Below are positions 1 to 5,011 of a DNA stretch of 5,011 bases, in pieces. The notes below the pieces were generated by a model, which saw only the letters and a list, made by a program, of their open reading frames with translations, was not told the origin of the DNA and searched no databases. Both the position numbers and the translations under genes were made by a program. The DNA is from Microcaldota archaeon (GTDB taxonomy: Archaea; Micrarchaeota; Micrarchaeia; Norongarragalinales; Norongarragalinaceae). Where the stretch lies: assembly GCA_016214445.1 (NCBI GenBank), contig JACROM010000040.1, forward strand, positions 1-5,011, given 5' to 3'. The first letter of the stretch is position 1. Every line of letters begins with the position of its first letter.

Positions 1-135
1 CAGTGTTGGAGGCCTGCACGCAAAGACGTGGCGAACCGCGCGTTGCGCACGGTTGAAGGTGTGAAGTATCGTTTGCGGAAGATTTTTAGCAACCCTAAGA
101 ACATGCCTAAAATGTACAAATATTTATGCGATTAG
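1..135 (+). CDS. C-terminal end of a gene cut by the window edge, unknown function
   Basis: Frame 1 is open from the first base to a TAG at 133-135, giving 44 residues of a protein whose start lies outside the window. The tail is basic and contains VEGVKYRLRKIF followed by NPKNMPKMYKYLCD. Codons such as GCG, TTG, CGC, GTG and AAG match those of the glycosyltransferase downstream, which favours real coding. The family cannot be recognised from so short a tail; a nucleic-acid-binding protein would fit the Lys/Arg content, but that is a guess. The opposite strand also has an open frame here, from an ATG at 104 down to base 1, so the strand is not certain. Confidence 0.4.
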   Translation, partial: QCWRPARKDVANRALRTVEGVKYRLRKIFSNPKNMPKMYKYLCD

Positions 136-288
136 CTATAAGAAGGCGTTTATCGTACTCTGTTTGCGGAAAACGTTGTAGCGGCATTTGGAAACAAAAA
201 GGAAAACTAGCCAATTGTTTCTCGTGTCGCCGTCGATTTTTCCGTTAAAAGCTCCGCTCATTCTTATCAACTCCAACGGCGCAACATC

Positions 289-311
289 CGGTCCGCCCGA
301 AGGGCGGGCCG
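289..311. repeat. GC-rich hairpin with GAA loop
   Basis: A ten-pair stem (289-298 with 302-311, one G-T/G-U pair) closes a three-base GAA loop around CGCCC-GAA-GGGCG. It is the most GC-rich structure of the region. No T-tract follows on either strand, so a simple terminator is unlikely. Confidence 0.7.
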
Positions 312-440
312 CGCGCCGCTGGTACTCATTACAACTCGGATAGAAATAGGGCCTACAACCGGAGGTTCCCGCCTTGCGGGTAGGCGTGCAATTCACCAGA
401 CGCCAGATGGCGTCAGAACTCTTGCCCTTCTAGCCATATA

Positions 441-481
441 GCAATGCGCGGAAATAAAACGACGAAATAGCCGCGCATTGC
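441..481. repeat. Perfect 11-bp inverted repeat with 19-nt A-rich loop
   Basis: GCAATGCGCGG at 441-451 is repeated in exact inverted form as CCGCGCATTGC at 471-481. The 19-nt spacer (452-470) is A-rich and unpaired. It lies only 4 nt from the next hairpin (486-529), so the two form a tandem pair. It may be a regulatory or RNA structure or a REP/MITE-like element; nothing in the window shows which. Confidence 0.75.
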
Positions 482-485
482 CATC

Positions 486-529
486 TAGTGAACGGCGCAA
501 AAGTTTCCCGAAACTTTTGCGGTTCACTA
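486..529. repeat. Long 19-bp imperfect hairpin upstream of the glycosyltransferase
   Basis: The lower stem pairs TAGTGAAC (486-493) with GTTCACTA (522-529), 8 bp. A two-base GG bulge (494-495) follows, then an 11-bp upper stem (496-506 with 511-521, containing GCAAAAGTTT and AAACTTTTGC) closes a CCCG loop. Nineteen base pairs with one small bulge will not arise easily by chance. There is no T-tract on either side, so it is not a typical intrinsic terminator. It lies inside the reading frame upstream of the glycosyltransferase, which argues against the far-upstream ATG at 478 as the real start. Confidence 0.8.
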
Positions 530-562
530 TACTCAAACCTGTATCCGTATGTTTCCGCTGCA

Positions 563-568
563 TTTTAA
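563..568 (+). promoter_or_regulatory. Weak TATA-like box before the glycosyltransferase
   Basis: TTTTAA is centred about 26 nt before the ATG at 592 and 17 nt before the ATG at 583. Archaeal TATA boxes sit about 26 nt before the transcription start, so this spacing would fit a leaderless transcript starting at 592. The match is modest and no purine-rich BRE is seen just upstream, so the call is tentative. Confidence 0.3.
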
Positions 569-582
569 TCCTGCCCTGCAAT

Positions 583-1779
583 ATGTTCTGGATGATTACT
601 ATAAAGGCATTGTTGGAGTACGGGCTTGCGTTCCTCACGCTGTTCGCCACCATATTCTTCCTCATAGTGTTCCTGGAGAACTACAAACGGGTAAAGGAGA
701 GCCCGAAGCCGCCGAAAAAGCTCCCTTCAATAACCATAATCATTCCAGCGTACAACGAGGAAAAGACCATTGCCGCGACAATCAGGTCGGCAATTGAAGC
801 AAAGTACGCCAGTGGAAAGAAGAAGATAATAGTGGTGGATGACGGCTCTACTGACGGGACGCTGAAAGTGGCCAAAGGTTTCAGTAACAAAGTGAAGGTG
901 CTTCACCAGAAAAACGGCGGGAAAGCAAGTGCGTTGAACAACGCGCTTGGCCACGTGGACACCGAACTGGTTGCCACGTTGGACTCCGACTCCTTCATGA
1001 CCAAGGACGCTTTGCTGAAGCTTGTTGGTTACTTCAAAGACGGGGAAGTGGGCGCCGTTGCCTCTTTGATGAAGGTGTACGAGCCCAAAAACTTGTTGGA
1101 GAAGTTCCAGCGAGTTGAGTATCTTCTTACGGTTTTCTCCAGAAAGCTTTTGTCTTTCATCAACGCCATCAACGTGACCCCTGGCCCGTTGAGCGTTTTC
1201 CGGAGGAGCGTTTTCGACAAAGTAGGAGGTTACGATGAAAGCAACATCCTCGAGGACCAAGAGATGGCCATGCGTATACAAGCTAACCAGTACAAGATCG
1301 CTTCTTCCATGGATGCGGTTGTTTATACCGTTGTCCCGAAAACCCTCGGAGCGCTTATACGCCAGAGAGTTCGGTGGCACCGCGGCGGGATAAGGAACAT
1401 CCTGAAGCACTACTACCTGGTTTCGCCGAAGTACGGCGACTTCGGCGTCATCGTCATGCCCTTGGCAATAATAAGCATATTCGCCTTGTTCCTGGTTTTC
1501 GGCCTTGCAGCCTACTCCCTGCTGTCGGGTTCCGCGAACGCGCTGCTTGAGTACGGCCTCAAGAGCGTCTACCTTGGATTAACCCCATTGCACGTTTTGA
1601 GCGCGTTGATTTTCATCGCCACCATCACATGGACGCTCATAGGCTTGAAGCAGCTGAAGGGCGAGGTGCTGTCGCTTCCTTTCCTCATCCTTTACCTGGT
1701 TCTTTACGCTCCGCTTATAACGCTGTTCTGGATGGTTACCGCGTTCAGGGAACTGAAGAGGGAAAAACTAAGGTGGTAG
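583..1779 (+). CDS. Membrane-bound family 2 glycosyltransferase (processive polysaccharide synthase type)
   Basis: A 398-residue integral membrane glycosyltransferase of the GT2 family, the same architecture as cellulose, hyaluronan and poly-N-acetylglucosamine synthases. One N-terminal membrane segment (about residues 10-31) precedes a cytosolic GT-A domain, and three hydrophobic segments follow (about 287-313, 330-355, 362-386). Visible motifs, in order: IIIPAYNEE (53-61), the nucleotide-binding VVDDGSTDG (84-92), NGGKASALNNA (111-121), the metal-binding DSD (134-136), GPLSVFRR (201-208), the catalytic-base ED in NILEDQEMA (224-225), and RQRVRW (260-265), the acceptor/product motif of processive enzymes. 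It probably uses a nucleotide sugar to build or extend a surface polysaccharide and push it through the membrane; the sugar cannot be told. The frame stays open upstream to an ATG at 478, but that would translate a 19-bp hairpin. The ATG at 592 (395 residues) is a good alternative because a TATA-like box lies 26 nt before it. The next gene starts 13 nt after the stop. Confidence 0.93.
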   Translation: MFWMITIKALLEYGLAFLTLFATIFFLIVFLENYKRVKESPKPPKKLPSITIIIPAYNEEKTIAATIRSAIEAKYASGKKKIIVVDDGSTDGTLKVAKGFSNKVKVLHQKNGGKASALNNALGHVDTELVATLDSDSFMTKDALLKLVGYFKDGEVGAVASLMKVYEPKNLLEKFQRVEYLLTVFSRKLLSFINAINVTPGPLSVFRRSVFDKVGGYDESNILEDQEMAMRIQANQYKIASSMDAVVYTVVPKTLGALIRQRVRWHRGGIRNILKHYYLVSPKYGDFGVIVMPLAIISIFALFLVFGLAAYSLLSGSANALLEYGLKSVYLGLTPLHVLSALIFIATITWTLIGLKQLKGEVLSLPFLILYLVLYAPLITLFWMVTAFRELKREKLRW

Positions 1780-1782
1780 CTA

Positions 1783-1790
1783 GGGTGGTT
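1783..1790 (+). promoter_or_regulatory. Ribosome binding site of the 588-residue ORF
   Basis: GGGTGGTT ends 2 nt before the ATG at 1793, and its GGTG core (complementary to the CACC of the archaeal 16S rRNA tail) ends 5 nt before it. The identical 8-mer precedes the GTG start at 4287. It supports 1793 as the start and translation from a transcript shared with the glycosyltransferase. Confidence 0.5.
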
Positions 1791-1792
1791 AT

Positions 1793-3559
1793 ATGGTTCG
1801 TAAGACTCCGAAGGAAGAAAGAATAACGCACTATTTGGTGGAAACTTACGGTGGAAACACGTTGTTGGGTGCTGGAACCAGGGTATGGGCTAAGGTCGGC
1901 GACAAGGTCGCCCAGAAGCGCGTAGAGCATGTCGTGCCAGGTGACAAGGTTTTTTCAAGCAATACGCGAGTTAACGTTAACCTTAATCAGATAATCCGTG
2001 CTCTGCATGAAGACGATGCGGAATACCGCCTAGCTGTAGAACACCTGTATGTACGGCCTCCTGCTGAAAACGCGCGTCCGTTTACGCGGTTGCAAGAATA
2101 CTTGTTTTCGACTTTGGAACCAAAGTACGGGCGCGCACAACTTGAAAACCAGCAGGGGTTGAATCAAGCAGTTGAAGAAATACAGGCAAAATTCAGGAGT
2201 TTGAAAGGCAAAATTAGCAAAACAAGCAGAAAACCACCTGCAGACTTTGAAACCGCCTTTTCAAGCATATCGCGCAGCGATCAGGCTGTGCGAAATTGGC
2301 TTTCTGGCGAAACGGTTCTTCCAAACAACCAGCACACTATCCGCCTGCTTGAAATGCTAGCTCCGGTTAGGTTCAAGCAAGTTTTCGGAACGAGTTCGGT
2401 TGAACTGAAAAAAGGCAAAGAAGCGTGCGCGTTGCTTTGGGCCCACAACCACTGGGAGACCGCCCACAAGATACTGAGAAACTGGGTGAGCGGCTTCTCG
2501 CAAATTGCCTTGTCTGAAGAAGGCCGTTTTGAAATCCCATACGAAAGCGGAAGCGAATCGCGGGTGAGAAGAAGCAGGAGCTTTGCAGACGAGAGGCGAG
2601 TAGTTTATGACCGGCTCATAAAACCGATATTGGAGCAAGTAACGAAGGAGTATGGTTTCATACGCGTTAGGGAAGTTAAACCCGTTTCGTATGCTTCGGC
2701 CGAAGGCGCAAAGAAGAATGCCGGCCCAGTACTTTCAAAAGGCGTAGTTCCCGCAGAAAAAATCGACCCTGAAGAATTTGGCATATCGAAAACAAGTTAC
2801 GGCGGGTTGCAGAGACAAAACGTAGTATTAGAAGAATTCTTGCTAAACGCACTAAAAGACATTCCGCTTCCTCGCGCTTTCTACGGAAGTAAAACAGGAC
2901 ACGGGCAGCCCATAGTCAATTGGCTCATGACGCCGAAGGAAGAGATAGAAAATGACCCGGACACGGTCGGGGTATATTTGACTTCAACTCCTACCGGCTT
3001 TCAGCCGATTGCGTTGACGAAAGAGGAAGTCTTGCAAACGCGACAGATTGCGGCGCATATGTTAAGCAGCGGTCAATTGGACCATGATAAGGGCTTGCCG
3101 GAGGGGACTTTCATGAGGCTGTTGAACCAGCATTTGACTCTCCTCAATCGCCTGCCTCTAAATGAGGAGAGAGTGGAATTCAGTCTGTTGTTCAACGACA
3201 CCGGACACGTCAAGAGGAGAATTAGCGAAGGGAAATTCGGAAAAACGCCCGAAGAACAGGCGAAAGGTCTGGTTAAGACGCTAAATCACCTGGCGCGTGC
3301 AATAGAATCTTACGGTATTCCGCCTCATGGTGTGCCGCCTTTGCTGGAAAGCAAAACGCGCGAAGATTTTGCCAAACAACTCGAGAGAACCGCTGCAGGT
3401 CACCGAAGAGTTTTCGGCCAACGTTTGAAGCAACTATTCGGCTCGGACAAATACCTAAATGACCTCCGGGAAATAAGCTCATTTGAGCCGGTTTCAAGAA
3501 AGGACTTGGTTGACGCAATATTAAGCTTAGTGTGGATACCATCACAACAAGGAAGCTGA
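1793..3559 (+). CDS. Large protein of unknown function with Hint-like N-terminus and HTH-like repeats
   Basis: A 588-residue soluble protein that I do not recognise as a named family. Near the N-terminus (residues 24-54) it has GAGTRVW followed by VEHVVPGDKVF. This is the G-T-x-V ... V-x-x-G-D-x-V layout of the first strands of Hint/intein domains, but Leu24 stands where the catalytic Cys or Ser would be, and the protein has only one Cys (212). It therefore should not splice, if the resemblance is real. Residues 150-190 look like a helix-turn-helix: SRSDQAVRNWLSGE with a Pro six residues after the Gly, then a Leu-rich helix, as in XRE-type domains. A second RNW-x-SG unit occurs at 229-234, 62 residues later. 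The remainder is mostly helical and charged, with no membrane segment or signal peptide. A 13-nt gap and a GGGTGGTT ribosome site tie it to the upstream glycosyltransferase, but its codons are more mixed and A/T-ending, suggesting a different history. A regulatory or defence-type DNA-binding role is conceivable, not shown. Confidence 0.88.
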   Translation: MVRKTPKEERITHYLVETYGGNTLLGAGTRVWAKVGDKVAQKRVEHVVPGDKVFSSNTRVNVNLNQIIRALHEDDAEYRLAVEHLYVRPPAENARPFTRLQEYLFSTLEPKYGRAQLENQQGLNQAVEEIQAKFRSLKGKISKTSRKPPADFETAFSSISRSDQAVRNWLSGETVLPNNQHTIRLLEMLAPVRFKQVFGTSSVELKKGKEACALLWAHNHWETAHKILRNWVSGFSQIALSEEGRFEIPYESGSESRVRRSRSFADERRVVYDRLIKPILEQVTKEYGFIRVREVKPVSYASAEGAKKNAGPVLSKGVVPAEKIDPEEFGISKTSYGGLQRQNVVLEEFLLNALKDIPLPRAFYGSKTGHGQPIVNWLMTPKEEIENDPDTVGVYLTSTPTGFQPIALTKEEVLQTRQIAAHMLSSGQLDHDKGLPEGTFMRLLNQHLTLLNRLPLNEERVEFSLLFNDTGHVKRRISEGKFGKTPEEQAKGLVKTLNHLARAIESYGIPPHGVPPLLESKTREDFAKQLERTAAGHRRVFGQRLKQLFGSDKYLNDLREISSFEPVSRKDLVDAILSLVWIPSQQGS

Positions 3560-3615
3560 TTAAAATGTACGGCCGCGACAGGTTTTTGAAGCCGTGAACT
3601 ACCATGTAGGAAACC

Positions 3616-3622
3616 AATAAAA
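3616..3622 (+). promoter_or_regulatory. TATA-like box of the thioredoxin-like gene
   Basis: AATAAAA is centred 28 nt before the ATG at 3647, the distance expected for an archaeal TATA box of a leaderless or near-leaderless gene. No ribosome-binding motif lies between box and start. It sits in the 87-nt spacer after the 588-residue gene and suggests that a new transcription unit begins here. Confidence 0.5.
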
Positions 3623-3646
3623 CCATGCGCTGAGAAGTGTTACGCA

Positions 3647-4285
3647 ATGAGGCCTATTTCCCTGAGAACTTACATCGTCGCGTTCGTCATTTCAGTTGCG
3701 CTTTTCAGCTTCGGCATACTCGCCGGAGTGCTCGTCACCCAGAACATCAACCAAGGTCTTGCGGAAGAGCTTCAGGTGCTGAAGAGCCGGTCGGGGGAAA
3801 TGGAACTGCTTTTGTTGCTGAACGCCTCGCCTGAAACGTTGTGCCCGTTCTACAAGGAACAATTGCTGAAGTTTGACTCCCAGACAACGGAGTTCGGCTT
3901 GAAACTCGGCGTGCTGGAGAACGCGCGGGGAAAAGGGGACGAGGAGGTTGCGAAACTCAAGCGCGATTACATGGTCCAGCAGATAAGGGACTTTCTTCTG
4001 GTGCAGAAAATCAACGGCCAGTGCTCCGAGCGGATAAGCACATTGCTGTACTTCTACACTTCGCCGTGCGCTGAATGCACGGAGCAGGGAAAAGTGGGCC
4101 CGCCCTTGAAGCAAAAACACCCTGGCCTTATGATTTACGCTTTCGATGTTGACCTTGGGGTTGCTGCAGTGGACGCGCTCCGGAAGGCGTACAGTATAAC
4201 GGAATATCCTTCGCTTGTCCTGAATGGAGAAACCCTCGAGGGCTTCCAGAGCATGGGAAAAATTGAAAGCTTTTTGGGTGGTTGA
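3647..4285 (+). CDS. Membrane-anchored thioredoxin-fold protein with CxxC motif
   Basis: A 212-residue protein with a single N-terminal membrane anchor (residues 8-30), a helical region likely to be partly coiled coil (about 38-123), and a C-terminal thioredoxin-like domain. The domain shows strand LLYFYTS (133-139), the redox motif C141-A-E-C144, strand LMIYAFDVD (161-169), helix VDALRKAY, and the cis-proline loop EYPSLVLNG (186-194, Pro188). Cys66 and Cys126 are further cysteines that could form a structural disulfide. With three positive charges before the anchor (Arg2, Arg7 and the N-terminus), the soluble part most likely faces outside. I recall similar anchor-helices-thioredoxin proteins in DPANN archaea, from memory only. 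Its role is probably thiol-disulfide exchange on extracytoplasmic proteins; the partner is unknown. The CxxC linker Ala-Glu is unlike the GP of thioredoxin or PH of DsbA. The start is supported by the TATA-like box 28 nt upstream. The next gene begins 1 nt after the stop. Confidence 0.9.
   Translation: MRPISLRTYIVAFVISVALFSFGILAGVLVTQNINQGLAEELQVLKSRSGEMELLLLLNASPETLCPFYKEQLLKFDSQTTEFGLKLGVLENARGKGDEEVAKLKRDYMVQQIRDFLLVQKINGQCSERISTLLYFYTSPCAECTEQGKVGPPLKQKHPGLMIYAFDVDLGVAAVDALRKAYSITEYPSLVLNGETLEGFQSMGKIESFLGG
4276..4283 (+). promoter_or_regulatory. Ribosome binding site deciding the GTG start at 4287
   Basis: GGGTGGTT, the same 8-mer found before the ATG at 1793, lies inside the last codons of the thioredoxin-like gene. 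Its GGTG core ends 6 nt before the GTG at 4287. This favours the short GTG start over the ATG at 4224, which would overlap the preceding gene by 62 nt. Confidence 0.5.
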
Positions 4286-4286
4286 T

Positions 4287-4535
4287 GTGGAAGCACTGTT
4301 GCAGAACCTTTCCCATCGAGTTGGTGTCCGGGCGCTTGGGGAGTTTCTAAACAGGCAGCACGCAAAAAGCCATGAGGTAGAGATTCTTCACCATCAGCCG
4401 AAGCAAGGAGTTTTCGTTGTGAGCGTCAACATTCCCGGTCTTTTCGAGGAGCAAAGGAAAAAATTGAAAGAGGGAATTGAAAGCTGGACGGAGACTGGCT
4501 TTTTAGTGGAAGCTTTACGAGCTAGAGCAAGCTAA
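4287..4535 (+). CDS. Small conserved-looking protein of unknown function
   Basis: An 82-residue soluble, charged protein with a GTG start, 1 nt after the stop of the thioredoxin-like gene, so the two are very likely co-transcribed and translationally coupled. The predicted order is helix (EALLQNLSHRVG), helix (VRALGEFLNRQH), strand (HEVEILHH), strand (GVFVVSVNIPG), long helix (EEQRKKLKEGIESW) and a short tail. The two adjacent beta strands followed by an amphipathic helix suggest a small alpha/beta fold. It has no cysteine, membrane segment or catalytic motif that I can see, and I do not recognise the family. An in-frame ATG at 4224 would add 21 residues encoded within the preceding gene; the ribosome-binding motif at 4276 argues against it. 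Its stop codon TAA is part of the TATA-like box of the next gene. Confidence 0.72.
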   Translation: MEALLQNLSHRVGVRALGEFLNRQHAKSHEVEILHHQPKQGVFVVSVNIPGLFEEQRKKLKEGIESWTETGFLVEALRARAS

Positions 4536-4542
4536 ATAAATA
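4533..4542 (+). promoter_or_regulatory. TATA box of the kinase-like ORF, overlapping a stop codon
   Basis: TAAATAAATA is centred 25.5 nt before the ATG at 4563, the standard position for an archaeal leaderless promoter, and no ribosome site lies in between. Its first three bases are the stop codon of the preceding gene. It is the best promoter in the window. Confidence 0.65.
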
Positions 4543-4562
4543 ACCCGCGTTAAAATAGTGAC

Positions 4563-4871
4563 ATGCCAAATGAGCGGGAGTTCTTTGTAAAAGGTTCTGT
4601 TTTAAAGTTACACCCCAACGCGATAATTTCGGAAGGCACAGTCGGAACGGCGTACTACGCTACATTGACGCGTCCAACGGAAGATGCGGAGAAACGCCAG
4701 CCAATACCAGTTGCCGTTAAAGTGTTTCACCCATTGGACGACACAAATCGCTTAATGGGTTGGAATCCCGCTAAACGCATTTTTATTCATAATCTCTACG
4801 GAAAAGAAAAGCAGTATAGGAAGTCGGATGTGTACCCCTATCTGTCCCCGGTTTTAGTGATTAGTAATTAG
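4563..4871 (+). CDS. Short ORF resembling only the N-lobe of a protein kinase, probably truncated
   Basis: This 102-residue ORF has the look of the first strands of a protein-kinase domain. ISEGTVGTAYYATL (residues 22-35) resembles the glycine-rich ATP loop, with Gly25 and Gly28 kept and the first Gly replaced by Ser. PVAVKVF (49-55) resembles the strand carrying the ATP-anchoring lysine (Lys53). YGKEKQYRKS (79-88) could be the helix with the partner Glu, and YPYLSPVLVI (91-100) the following strand. The protein ends there with TAG at 4869-4871. There is no HRD catalytic loop, no DFG motif and no C-lobe, and none of the three downstream frames supplies one before the window ends. It cannot be an active kinase as it stands. 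It is either a decayed kinase gene with an intact promoter or a free-standing small protein whose kinase resemblance is coincidental. A clear TATA box 26 nt upstream supports the ATG at 4563 and continued transcription. Confidence 0.65.
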   Translation: MPNEREFFVKGSVLKLHPNAIISEGTVGTAYYATLTRPTEDAEKRQPIPVAVKVFHPLDDTNRLMGWNPAKRIFIHNLYGKEKQYRKSDVYPYLSPVLVISN

Positions 4872-4872
4872 C

Positions 4873-4883
4873 TTTTTGGTTTT
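4873..4883 (+). terminator. T-tract terminator after the kinase-like ORF
   Basis: TTTTTGGTTTT begins 2 nt after the stop codon at 4871. Archaeal RNA polymerase terminates at runs of T in the coding strand without needing a hairpin, so this is a plausible end of the short transcript. There is no other support. Confidence 0.35.
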
Positions 4884-5011
4884 ACCTCTGAAAAAACACG
4901 TTAATCTACCGGGTGTGGGACAAAAATAGTGTTCCTTTGTTTTGAAATGCATTTTTTGCCTGCGGGTTGTTTCAAACCAGTAGAGCGGTCTTTTGCGTTC
5001 TCTTTTGCTGG

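Larger units (their letters stand above)
136..582. other. Hairpin-rich intergenic region without a convincing gene
   Basis: This stretch of about 450 nt separates the partial gene at the left edge from the glycosyltransferase. No reading frame here looks like a protein: the longest, on the minus strand at 136-396, starts at a GTG and is low-complexity Arg/Gly/Pro sequence produced by the GC-rich hairpins. The right half is unusually rich in self-complementary DNA, with at least five stem-loops: 289-311, 368-380 (CCCGC-CTT-GCGGG), 399-414 (GACGCC-AGAT-GGCGTC), 441-481 and 486-529. The left half (136-285) is A/T-richer and shows no obvious structure. I looked for tRNA T-loops, the conserved SRP RNA helix 8 and the conserved RNase P core and did not find them. 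It could be a structured RNA, the end remnant of a mobile element, or a cluster of REP-like hairpins. Confidence 0.5.

Noticed and set aside
1..104. Minus-strand open frame from ATG at 104 to the left edge
   Set aside because: A TATA-like stretch lies at 121-128 but at the wrong distance (about 20 nt); the + strand frame is longer and has codon use like the neighbours.
136..396. 86-residue minus-strand open frame starting at GTG
   Set aside because: Arg/Gly/Pro-rich sequence produced by GC-rich hairpins, with no ribosome site or promoter at its start and no recognisable domain. It is better explained as an open frame over structured non-coding DNA.
478..582. Upstream extension of the glycosyltransferase from an ATG at 478
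   Set aside because: The extra 35 residues would be encoded by the long hairpin at 486-529, which does not look like part of a GT2 enzyme; the ATGs at 583 and 592 give a normal N-terminal membrane segment.
727..1410. 227-residue minus-strand open frame inside the glycosyltransferase gene
   Set aside because: The sense frame carries all the GT2 motifs; this frame is a shadow with no motif of its own.
2444..2452. His-Asn-His (residues 218-220) as an intein C-terminal HN or HNH motif in the 588-residue protein
   Set aside because: No splice nucleophile follows and no other HNH nuclease residues surround it; the motif is too short to mean anything alone.
3583..3587. TTTTT run after the 588-residue gene as a terminator
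   Set aside because: A single five-base T-run without other support is too weak, although a transcript end in this spacer is likely because a promoter follows.
4224..4286. ATG start at 4224 for the 82-residue gene
   Set aside because: It would overlap the thioredoxin-like gene by 62 nt; the GTG at 4287 has a ribosome-binding motif at the right distance.
4901..5011. Possible minus-strand gene end entering from the right edge (stop at 4901-4903), and a + strand ATG at 4947 open to the edge
   Set aside because: Two minus frames and one plus frame are open over this A/T-rich edge, none is longer than about 50 codons, and no family is recognisable, so none can be preferred.

Overview
The window looks archaeal, most likely from a small-genome DPANN-type lineage. 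This is inference: no rRNA or other marker gene is present. It rests on three things. TATA-like A/T boxes lie about 26-28 nt upstream of start codons that have no Shine-Dalgarno (leaderless genes). A GGGTGGTT motif precedes the two starts that lie inside gene pairs. A short membrane-anchored thioredoxin-fold protein resembles ones I associate with DPANN genomes. All well-supported genes are on the + strand.

Layout. Positions 1-135 hold the last 44 codons of a gene cut by the window edge. Positions 136-582 have no convincing gene but are rich in hairpins: GC-rich stem-loops at 289-311, 368-380 and 399-414, then two long imperfect or perfect hairpins side by side at 441-481 and 486-529. Next comes a membrane-bound family 2 glycosyltransferase (583-1779), followed after 13 nt by a 588-residue protein of unknown function (1793-3559). 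That protein has a short N-terminal Hint/intein-like motif and two helix-turn-helix-like RNW-x-SG units. After an 87-nt spacer with a promoter come a membrane-anchored thioredoxin-like protein (3647-4285) and, 1 nt later, a small 82-residue protein with a GTG start (4287-4535), probably translationally coupled. A separate leaderless promoter overlaps the stop codon of that gene. It drives a 102-residue ORF (4563-4871) that resembles only the N-terminal lobe of a protein kinase and then stops. The last 140 nt contain T-tracts and no gene I can support.

The glycosyltransferase and thioredoxin-like genes look like cell-envelope housekeeping functions: extracellular polysaccharide synthesis and disulfide or redox chemistry at the membrane. 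The 588-residue protein and the kinase fragment look more like accessory or fast-evolving genes. No complete mobile element, CRISPR array, rRNA or tRNA was found.
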